Assembly: GCA_016222815.1 (NCBI GenBank) | Contig: JACRQE010000002.1 | Coordinates: 1 to 64,000 of the forward strand | DNA length: 64,000 bases | Reading direction: 5' to 3' | Origin: Candidatus Uhrbacteria bacterium | Lineage (GTDB): Bacteria; Patescibacteriota; Patescibacteriia; 2-12-FULL-60-25 | In this document: positions 53,809 to 59,924 of the stretch, in pieces | Position numbering within the stretch: position 1 is the stretch's first letter | Layout: each line of letters starts with the position of its first letter | Made by a program: the position numbers and the translations under genes | Notes under the pieces: model-generated | Told to the model about the DNA's origin: nothing | The model's input: only the letters and a program-made list of their open reading frames with translations | Databases searched by the model: none

Positions 53809-54364
53809 GGGGACGTCTGTCTTCTTGGCCTGAAAGAGGTCGATCAAGAACCTGTCCCCCTCCCCCACACCAATGTGAATTGGTGTGGGGGCCTTCTTCG
53901 AAGATTCTGACGACTCGGAATCTGCGAAGAGGGTGCGTCCACTGCGTTGTCGGATGACGACGGTTGTCGTGCACCCTCACTATCTTGGCGGACGACGAGC
54001 ATGTAGCGGTAAATCGCGATGTTCGACTTGTCCGCCACCAATCTCGCGGGACGTACAAGGCGGTGTTCAACAGAACGATCACGTCTTTGTCCCGCACGGG
54101 TGCACCACACGGTGCACCCGCCCTCTTTGGAGGTTCTGATGACTCGGAATCTGCGAAGAGGGTGCGATCAACTCGGTGTAGAGATACGATCGTAGCGTTG
54201 CACCCTCACTATCTTGGCGGACGAATGGCGGGTTGCGAGAAATTGCGAACGGAAGGATGTCCGCCACCAATCTCGCGGGACGAAAGAGTGCGTGCTTCGA
54301 TAGGAACGTTGGTCGAAATGTCCCGCTCCCCCACACCAATGCGAATTGGTGTGGGGGAATTTTT
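53809..54364 (+). repeat. TIGR-like guide array 2 (seven units, 14 nine-base spacers)
   Basis: It starts 5 bases after the tas stop with a variant type 3 unit in stem GGGGAC/GTCCCC: 53817-53852, spacers ctgtcttct/tcaagaacc, 18-base core. A CCCCCACACCAAT...ATTGGTGTGGGGG hairpin follows, then two full blocks. Type 1: 53939-53969 ccactgcgt/cggttgtcg; 54168-54198 tcaactcgg/tcgtagcgt. Type 2: 53996-54028 cgagcatgt/tgttcgact; 54225-54257 atggcgggt/acggaagga. Type 3: 54055-54087 acaaggcgg/tcacgtctt; 54284-54318 aagagtgcg/tggtcgaaa. The GGGTGCA...TGCACCC hairpin separates the blocks. No spacer is repeated within or between arrays, whereas the stems are nearly invariant. Confidence 0.9.
54327..54364 (+). 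terminator. Terminal hairpin of array 2
   Basis: Stem TCCCCCACACCAAT / ATTGGTGTGGGGGA followed by ATTTTTAT. An almost identical hairpin lies at 53861-53892 within the array but lacks the T run. The position suits the end of a plus-strand transcript. Confidence 0.7.
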
Positions 54365-54373
54365 ATGCCAATG

Positions 54374-54393
54374 GCCCCGGTTTCTTGACCGGG
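54374..54393. repeat. CCCCGGT...ACCGGGG short palindrome
   Basis: CCCCGGT-TTCTTG-ACCGGGG between array 2 and the coiled-coil gene. It shares TTGACCGGGG with elements at 2256-2322 and may also terminate the minus-strand gene. Confidence 0.55.
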
Positions 54394-54412
54394 GCTGACA
54401 TAAACAAATCAC

Positions 54413-54769
54413 TCACGGAAATGGACGGTACGACCGGACATCCTTGGATTCTGCCATGGTCAAGACTTTTTTATCGGTTAATACCTCCACCAATCTTCCA
54501 ACCTGCCGGTCTTCTTTGCGCAGCATTGAAACCATATCGCCTTTCAAGTCGCCAAGTTTATCGTCCAGATAGCTTTTGGTGACCATGGTAGCTTTAATCA
54601 TAGTCACATCTGACTTGAGGCTGCTCACATCTGATTTAAGACTGCTCACATCTGACTTGAGGCTGCTCACGTCTGACTTGACGCCACCTAAGTCGTTCGA
54701 CAGATCCTGGACCTGATCGGCCAGCAGGCTGATGGCTTCTAAAATCTCATGTTTGGCTTCGTCCTCCAT
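54413..54769 (-). CDS. Coiled-coil protein, right copy, with 7-residue tandem repeats
   Basis: A 118-residue paralogue of 49659-50027. The N-terminus MEDEAKHEILEAISLLADQVQDLSNDLGG and the C-terminus ATMVTKSYLDDKLGDLKGDMVSMLRKEDRQVGRLVEVLTDKKVLTMAESKDVRSYRPFP match closely. The middle is replaced by SSLKSDV repeated about four times, encoded by 21-base tandem DNA repeats (about 54603-54680). Each repeat is one coiled-coil heptad, so copy-number change would lengthen the rod without frameshift. Function unknown. Confidence 0.75.
   Translation of the reverse strand: MEDEAKHEILEAISLLADQVQDLSNDLGGVKSDVSSLKSDVSSLKSDVSSLKSDVTMIKATMVTKSYLDDKLGDLKGDMVSMLRKEDRQVGRLVEVLTDKKVLTMAESKDVRSYRPFP
54603..54680. 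repeat. 21-base in-frame tandem repeat (heptad coding)
   Basis: About four copies of TCTGACTTGAGGCTGCTCACA-like units (small variations such as GATTTAAGA), encoding successive SSLKSDV heptads in the coiled-coil gene. Confidence 0.85.
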
Positions 54770-54858
54770 ATACTATATTGCTACCATGCTTGAGTGACGT
54801 ATCGCAAGGCATGACAACATAGCCACGAATCACTCTTTTCCACACTCGTAGAGCTGGT

Positions 54859-56877
54859 CTATCTCGGGATGGTAATTTTCCGTTCTTTGATCTCTTCGTG
54901 GTAGACCTCGAGGCGGTCGCCGATTTGGATTTTGGCTTTGCCTTTGTAGCCGATGCCGCATTCCTGGCCGCCGGCCGCTTCCTTCATGACCGACTTGCCG
55001 ACCTGGACCGTGTCGACGATGCCTTCGCCAATTGGTTCTTCGCCGCGCCAGACGCGGACCTTTTCGCCGGCCACGACTTTACCTTCCTTGACCTTGCCAC
55101 CCACCACCATGCGTCCGGTTTCGGTGCGGAAGATGGCCACAGTCTCGAACGTGCCGAGCGGCGTGCGGATGATCTCGGGCGGGACCAGGATGTTCAGCCG
55201 TTTGACCATGTCGTCGAACAGTTCGTAGATGATCTTGAATTCCTTGATGTCCACGCCTTTGTCGCGGGCCAGGAGTGAAGCCTGTTGCGTCGGGACCACG
55301 TTGAAGGCGTAGACCACAGACGGCTTGGAGTTCTCGGCGCGGGTCACGTCGCCTTCGTTGACGTTGCCCAAGCCTTTCTGGATGACTTCGATCTGCACAT
55401 CCTCGTGGCTGATCTTCTCGAACATGCCGAGCAGAGCCTCGAGCGAACCGAGCACGTCGCATTTCAGGATGATGGAAAGCGAAATCTTCTTCTTGACCGT
55501 CTCGCCTTCGGCCGGGACTGTCTTTGTAGCAGTTAGCTGCTGGGCGATCTGCATGCTGGTCTTGGCTTTCTTGACCTCCAGAGATTTGAAATCAACCGGG
55601 ACTTCGAGGATGTCGCCGACGGCTGGCAGGACCTTGAAACCTAAAATTTTGACCGGCGTTCCAGGCAGTGCTTCGTCGAGATTTTTGCCGGTCCAGTCGC
55701 GCATGGCGCGCACGCGGCCGTAGCCTGCACCGCCGATTCCGATGTAGTCGTTGCGGTGGAGCGTTCCGGCCTGGATGAGGACCGTGGCTACCGGGCCTTC
55801 GCCCTTGTCCAAGTGAGATTCGATGATGGTGCCCACGGCCAAACGGTCGGGGTTGGCGCGGATTTTGTCGGCATTCATGTCGGCGACGAGCAAGATGACC
55901 TCCAGAATTTCGTCGATGCCCGTGCCCTGCTTGGCCGAGATCTTGGCCAACGGCACTGTGCCGCCCCAGGCTTCGGTGGTCACGCCGGCGTCAGCCAACT
56001 GGGCCAACACGCGGTCCGGATCGGCTTCGGGTTTATCCATCTTGTTGAGCGCCACGACGTACGGCAGATGCGCGGCATGGATGATGTTAATGGCTTCTTT
56101 GGTCTGGGGCTGGACACCGTCGTCCGCGGCCACGACCAGGATGGCGATATCCGCGACTTTGGCGCCACGCGAACGCATGACAGTGAAGGCTTCGTGGCCA
56201 GGAGTGTCGATGAAGGTGATGGGGCGGTTCTTGCGCACGGCCTGGTAGGCGCCGATATGCTGGGTGATACCGCCGGCTTCCTTCTCCATGACGTTGGTGC
56301 GGCGGATGGCGTCGAGCAGCTTGGTCTTGCCGTGGTCCACGTGGCCCATGACCACCACGACCGGAGGTTTGGCTTTCAGGTTCTCATCTTTCTCGGCCTC
56401 GAAAAGTTCTTTGACGCGGTCCATGGCCTGGACCGTCTCGACTGCATCTTCTTTCTTGCCTTCCTCGGGTTTGGCCTTGAAGCCAAGCTCTTCGGAGATG
56501 ATGGCCGCGGTCTCGAAATCCAGGCGCTCGTTCTGCGAGGCCAGGATGCCGGCTTTCATGAGCTGTTGGATGACTTTGGTGACTGGCAGGTTGAGCTTGC
56601 CGGCCAGGTCGCGGACGATGATGACCTGGGGCAGGACGATCTGCTTGAGTTCACGCGGAGCGCCGGCTTCCCCGGGACGGGTGACGGTGTTGGAGAGCAG
56701 AGTGTTGCGCAGGCGTTCGCGGCGTTCTGCTTCGTACCATTTCTGGGCGATGCGCTCGCCGACCGCGTCGTCAATCTTGATGGCGCGGGTGCCGATATCG
56801 AAGCCGAGCGCCGGGAGTTTATCCAGGAGCTCATGCGGTGTGGTCTTTAGGCGACGAGCCAAGTCAGATACGTTCAT
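54859..56877 (-). CDS. infB: Translation initiation factor IF-2
   Basis: A 672-residue GTPase delivering initiator tRNA to the 30S subunit. Two IF2_N-type modules are present (MNVSDLARRLKTTPHELLDKLPALGFDI and VIIVRDLAGKLNLPVTKVIQQLMKAGILASQNERLDFETAAIISEELGF). The G domain has GHVDHGKT (178-185), DTPGHEAF and NKMD. Domains II-IV follow, with the C-terminal fMet-tRNA-binding part ending KIQIGDRLEVYHEEIKERKITI. It is shorter at the N-terminus than E. coli IF2, as in many bacteria. Neighbouring nusA/rbfA genes are absent here. Confidence 0.96.
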   Translation of the reverse strand: MNVSDLARRLKTTPHELLDKLPALGFDIGTRAIKIDDAVGERIAQKWYEAERRERLRNTLLSNTVTRPGEAGAPRELKQIVLPQVIIVRDLAGKLNLPVTKVIQQLMKAGILASQNERLDFETAAIISEELGFKAKPEEGKKEDAVETVQAMDRVKELFEAEKDENLKAKPPVVVVMGHVDHGKTKLLDAIRRTNVMEKEAGGITQHIGAYQAVRKNRPITFIDTPGHEAFTVMRSRGAKVADIAILVVAADDGVQPQTKEAINIIHAAHLPYVVALNKMDKPEADPDRVLAQLADAGVTTEAWGGTVPLAKISAKQGTGIDEILEVILLVADMNADKIRANPDRLAVGTIIESHLDKGEGPVATVLIQAGTLHRNDYIGIGGAGYGRVRAMRDWTGKNLDEALPGTPVKILGFKVLPAVGDILEVPVDFKSLEVKKAKTSMQIAQQLTATKTVPAEGETVKKKISLSIILKCDVLGSLEALLGMFEKISHEDVQIEVIQKGLGNVNEGDVTRAENSKPSVVYAFNVVPTQQASLLARDKGVDIKEFKIIYELFDDMVKRLNILVPPEIIRTPLGTFETVAIFRTETGRMVVGGKVKEGKVVAGEKVRVWRGEEPIGEGIVDTVQVGKSVMKEAAGGQECGIGYKGKAKIQIGDRLEVYHEEIKERKITIPR

Positions 56878-56922
56878 GTGGCGCAGAGTAAGGAATTTTG
56901 GCTAAAAAGTCAACTAATATGA

Positions 56923-56990
56923 CGTACCGCGTACTGCGTACCGCGTACACGAGCACTGCGGGGTACGAAGTACGCGGTACGCGGTACGAG
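56923..56990. repeat. GTACCGCG / GTACGCGG repeat cluster upstream of infB
   Basis: GTACCGC, GTACTGC, GTACCGC and GTACAC units are followed, after GAGCACTGCGG, by the opposite orientation (GTACGAA, GTACGCG, GTACGCG, GTACGAG), forming a large inverted repeat between divergent genes. The fullest copy of the family that also hits tsaD and truB. Confidence 0.85.
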
Positions 56991-57006
56991 CGGCTCTCCC
57001 ATCACC

Positions 57007-57035
57007 TTGACATTTCCAGTAAAATATGGCTTAAT
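57007..57035 (+). promoter_or_regulatory. Promoter of the 63-residue protein gene
   Basis: TTGACA (57007-57012), 17-base spacer, CTTAAT (57030-57035), 28 bases before the chosen start. Confidence 0.5.
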
Positions 57036-57063
57036 ACTGGGTCCTTTTGGGAGGGTCATGAAC

Positions 57064-57255
57064 ATGAAGAAGAAGGAAAAGAAGTATTTCATCTACGGTC
57101 TGAAAGATTTCCCCGCGCTCTGCGCAGCCATGGTGTTCGTCGGGTTCTGGGAGCTCGAAAAGCTCGCCAATCGGATCCGCGGCATCGAAGAGCCGCCGCG
57201 GCCCAAGGCCTCGGTGCGGAGGCAGAACAAGCTCATCGCGGAGATCTGGGGTTGA
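57064..57255 (+). CDS. Small unknown protein with one hydrophobic segment
   Basis: A 63-residue protein: MKKKEKKYFIYGLKDFPALCAAMVFVGFWELEKLANRIRGIEEPPRPKASVRRQNKLIAEIWG. The stretch FPALCAAMVFVGFW could be a short membrane helix. A GGAGG Shine-Dalgarno (57050-57054) lies 9 bases before the ATG at 57064, which I prefer over 57058 or the longer frame from 57007. No family is recognised. Confidence 0.6.
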   Translation: MKKKEKKYFIYGLKDFPALCAAMVFVGFWELEKLANRIRGIEEPPRPKASVRRQNKLIAEIWG

Positions 57256-57273
57256 AACAAGCCGAAGGCCCTA

Positions 57274-57312
57274 CCCGGCGGACGCTAGCCCAGCGCCGCC
57301 GGTTTTTCTTTG
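57274..57312 (+). terminator. Terminator after the small gene
   Basis: Stem CCGGCGGACGCT / AGCGCCGCCGG around AGCCC, followed by TTTTTCTTT. Confidence 0.8.
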
Positions 57313-57367
57313 GCGCAGCACTTCACAAAACCATGAAAAAGCGTAAACTCGCGGCGGAGGAGATCAA

Positions 57368-57889
57368 ATGTTCTTTCCGGCAGAGCTGGTCCACTGGGCT
57401 TGCAGCAAAAATCTCGATGACCCGCAGGCGTTCGCGGAAGTGGGGGCGCGTTTGTTGGAGACGGCCGAGCGCACGACCAAGGATTATCCCGAAGCGGTGC
57501 GCGTCTGGCTCAAGGAATTGCCGCCAGCCGAGGAGCAGACCAAGATCGTGAACCGGCTGAACGAGATTGCACGCGAAGCGGCTTGCGGACTCACCGACCT
57601 TCGCTGGTGGGATATCGTAAGACACGACCGCATCCTGGCCGCACGGCTCCAACCGCCGCATCCCGGACGGGTCTTGGAAATAATGTTCATGTGGCGGCGG
57701 ACCGACAAATCGGTCAACCCCGCCATGTACTTTTCGCCCAGCCCGACTGTCTATCGCGACTTCTCGCCGGTGCGCATCAATTTCGAAGCGCCGACTTACC
57801 AAGAGGTGAAGGCGCAGTTCAAGCTATGGCTTGCGGCCATGCCGCAGTGGGTCACGGAAGAACAGCCGGACAAACCAAAAGGCGCATGA
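57368..57889 (+). CDS. Unknown cytoplasmic protein
   Basis: A 173-residue protein. The N-terminal half is helical (LLETAERTTKDYPEAVRVWLKELPPAEEQTKIVNRLNEIAREAACGL). The second half is mixed (RVLEIMFMWRRTDKSVNPAMYFSPSPTVYRDFSPVRINFEAPTYQEVKAQFKLWLAAMPQW). A GGAGGAG Shine-Dalgarno sits 6 bases before the ATG. No family is recognised. Confidence 0.7.
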   Translation: MFFPAELVHWACSKNLDDPQAFAEVGARLLETAERTTKDYPEAVRVWLKELPPAEEQTKIVNRLNEIAREAACGLTDLRWWDIVRHDRILAARLQPPHPGRVLEIMFMWRRTDKSVNPAMYFSPSPTVYRDFSPVRINFEAPTYQEVKAQFKLWLAAMPQWVTEEQPDKPKGA

Positions 57890-57936
57890 TATGCGCCTCT
57901 ACGCTCCTGAGGACCGACCGACACGTCGGTCCTTTC
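57880..57936 (+). terminator. Double hairpin / terminator
   Basis: AGGCGCAT-GAT-ATGCGCCT (57880-57898) overlaps the stop codon. GGACCGAC-CGACAC-GTCGGTCC (57911-57932) then leads into TTTCCTT. It lies between convergent genes. Confidence 0.7.
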
Positions 57937-57940
57937 CTTA

Positions 57941-58423
57941 TCAGTCACCCTGCGCGAAAAGCACGACGTAGTTCTTACCGTATTTTTTGGCGCACTTGGG
58001 GCAGGTCGTATACCAGGTGAACATTTTTTTCATGTTGAAGTTTCGGTCCCTGACAAAACCTTCGAAATCTTTCATCCATTTTCCCGTATTTTTGAATTCC
58101 CCTTCATAGGCTTTACCCAAGAATCTCCCCGACAAAACGACGTTTTTGGCCCCTGGCACTTCTTTGTCCCCGGCCAGATATAAATCCATGTTCCATTTTG
58201 AAGTGTGGTCGGAAAGCCACATGCCGTCCTGTACCGCCGCTCCGGATTTCTGGACTTTGTCATAGAGCCTTTTCATGACCGAGCCGAAATTCATGGGCAT
58301 GAAAAACAGCGTAAAGACCTTATCTTTAATGAACCGTTTGTTTTGCCATTCGACGATCTTACCGTCCCACGGGGTCGGATCGAACTTCGGGCAGCACTCC
58401 GGCTGTTGAGGTTGGTTGTCCAT
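57941..58423 (-). CDS. Conserved protein of unknown function (CCPxFDPxPWD family)
   Basis: A 160-residue protein. PECCPKFDPTPWDGKIVEWQNKRFIKDKVFTLFFMPMNFGSVMKRLYDKV and the ending YTTCPKCAKKYGKNYVVLFAQ match a family I recall as conserved in Bacteroidetes, Firmicutes and others, sometimes labelled hydrolase without clear evidence. The CC and CPKC pairs could bind metal. The ATG at 58423 (MDNQPQQPECC) is preferred over 58465. Confidence 0.75.
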   Translation of the reverse strand: MDNQPQQPECCPKFDPTPWDGKIVEWQNKRFIKDKVFTLFFMPMNFGSVMKRLYDKVQKSGAAVQDGMWLSDHTSKWNMDLYLAGDKEVPGAKNVVLSGRFLGKAYEGEFKNTGKWMKDFEGFVRDRNFNMKKMFTWYTTCPKCAKKYGKNYVVLFAQGD

Positions 58424-58510
58424 AGATTTGCCATAAGTATAAGCGCAACTTTCGCGGAATAACAAGCGTGTCCACCTTCACAAAACCACCAAAACAAGTA
58501 AACTTGGCCA

Positions 58511-59164
58511 ATGGAAGGAAAAATACTCTTGGTCGACAAACCGGCGGGCATGACTTCGCATGATGTGGTGGATCGCGTGAGGAGGATTTTCAAGACGCGC
58601 CGAGTCGGACATGCCGGGACGCTTGACCCGTTCGCGACCGGGCTTTTGATACTCGGGATCGAGTCAGCCACCAAGGAACTTTCGAAGTATGTCGGCTTGG
58701 ACAAAACATACGTCGCGACCGCGAGATTGGGCGCGACGAGCACGACCGAGGATCCGGAGGGAGAAATCACGGAACGTACCGCGTACGACGTACCGCGGAC
58801 CGAGGACATCGAAACGGCCTTGGACAGATTCCGCGGCGGGTATCTGCAGACCGCGTCGGCGTTCAGCGCCAAGAAAGTCGGCGGCAAAAAGCTCTACGAG
58901 CTGGCGCGCAGAGGAAAGTTGGAGGGAGTGGAGATACCGAAGAAACAGGTGACGATATCAGAGCTCAAAGTCCTGAAATTCGAGTGGCCGCTTTTGACCT
59001 TCGAGGTCTCATGCTCCTCCGGGACATACGTGAGAGCCCTGGCGCGCGACATAGGCGAAGCGCTGGGCTGCGGCGCGTATCTGACTGAATTGAGAAGGAC
59101 GCGGATCGGAGAATTCGGAATCGGGGATGCAAGGAAGCTTGAGGAAATTTCGGATGCCTCTTGA
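58511..59164 (+). CDS. truB: tRNA pseudouridine-55 synthase TruB with an in-frame repeat
   Basis: A 217-residue enzyme forming pseudouridine 55 in the tRNA T loop. ILLVDKPAGMTSHDVVDRVRR, GHAGTLDPFATGLL with the catalytic Asp, KTYVATARLGATSTTEDPEG, SAFSAKKVGGKKLYELARRG and SSGTYVRALARDIGEALG are all present. The C-terminal PUA-like domain of longer TruBs is missing, a common short form. Residues about 88-96 (RTAYDVPRT) come from a GTACCGCG repeat (58774-58798) without loss of frame. Confidence 0.95.
   Translation: MEGKILLVDKPAGMTSHDVVDRVRRIFKTRRVGHAGTLDPFATGLLILGIESATKELSKYVGLDKTYVATARLGATSTTEDPEGEITERTAYDVPRTEDIETALDRFRGGYLQTASAFSAKKVGGKKLYELARRGKLEGVEIPKKQVTISELKVLKFEWPLLTFEVSCSSGTYVRALARDIGEALGCGAYLTELRRTRIGEFGIGDARKLEEISDAS
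58774..58798. repeat. GTACCGCG repeat in truB
   Basis: CGTACCGC GTACGAC GTACCGCGG: two repeat units and a variant, in frame in the loop after the TEDPEG motif. Confidence 0.75.
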
Positions 59165-59243
59165 CCTTTTTGGATTGTCTTGAACCGAGGCTCTGCATAT
59201 ACTCGTATAATCCATTAAATCATTATCCATTACTTTTGTGATT

Positions 59244-59615
59244 ATGCGAAAATTGATGATAGTCCCCGCAATATTCATCTCCTTGTTGGGCGCCGGCTGT
59301 GCAAAGGTAGCCGACACTTATCCGATAAAAACCGAACCGGCTGCACAGGTGAGCACATCGGTCACGGAGACACCGACTGAAACCAAGACCTACGTGCTGG
59401 AAGAAGTAGCGGCACACGCGACCGAATCCGACTGCTGGCTGGCGGTGGACGGAAAGGTCTATGACGTCACCAAGGCGGTCGAAAAACACCCAGGCGGTCC
59501 GGCAATCCTAAAGGGTTGCGGAAAAGATGCAACCGAGATGTTCAAAGGGGTCGAGAAACATGGCGATAAAGCCAGGGAATTCCTGACTGGCCTGTACATC
59601 GGCGACCTGAAATAA
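59244..59615 (+). CDS. Lipoprotein with a cytochrome b5-like heme-binding domain
   Basis: A 123-residue exported lipoprotein. The signal is MRKLMIVPAIFISLLGAGC, with the lipobox LLGAGC, followed by a Thr/Glu-rich linker. Residues about 48-123 form a cytochrome b5 domain: YVLEEVAAHATESDCWLAVDGKVYDVTKAVEKHPGGPAILKGCGKDATEMFKGVEKHGDKAREFL, with HPGG giving one axial His and KHGDKA the other. It may carry electrons or heme at the cell surface. The ATG at 59244 is chosen; a GTG at 59238 is possible. Confidence 0.85.
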   Translation: MRKLMIVPAIFISLLGAGCAKVADTYPIKTEPAAQVSTSVTETPTETKTYVLEEVAAHATESDCWLAVDGKVYDVTKAVEKHPGGPAILKGCGKDATEMFKGVEKHGDKAREFLTGLYIGDLK

Positions 59616-59639
59616 TTCCCCAAAATCCAAGAAATCGGC

Positions 59640-59670
59640 CCCGGCCCGCAAGGCCGGGGTTTGTTTTTGG
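59640..59670 (+). terminator. Terminator after the cytochrome b5-like gene
   Basis: Stem CCCCGGCC / GGCCGGGG around CGCAA, followed by TTTGTTTTT. The rest of the 59616-59924 gap (59671-59924) shows nothing I can support beyond a weak TTGATC near 59795. Confidence 0.85.
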
Positions 59671-59924
59671 CTCAACCAACACTCTGGACGGCTGACCCGA
59701 TTCCTGATATCGTCGGAGTACCGACCATTCAATTAACCCGTTCCGGACTTAGATGGTGACGCATTCGGGTCGGATCTTCCTCTCACAATTCCTTTTGATC
59801 GGACAAAAAAGCCCAAACATAGCGATTTCCAGCTGAAATAGAGACTCACCGGCTATTTTCCGATAGTCCAGACGAAGACCCAACTGACTCGGATACATTC
59901 CGTCATGTCCGGCGTAGAGCAAAT

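Noticed and set aside
51246-54364. CRISPR array
   Set aside because: No direct repeat of 24-40 bases with 25-40 base spacers. The variable parts are pairs of 9-mers inside hairpins, three stem types alternate, and no cas gene is present.
51246-54364. Integron attC array or miniature transposon cluster
   Set aside because: No GTTRRRY core sites, no integrase and no cassette genes; the hairpin loops vary in a fixed 9+9 pattern, which attC sites or MITEs do not show.
57007-57255. A longer version of the small gene starting at 57007
   Set aside because: That start lies inside the TTGACA of a good promoter; the ATG at 57064 has the Shine-Dalgarno.
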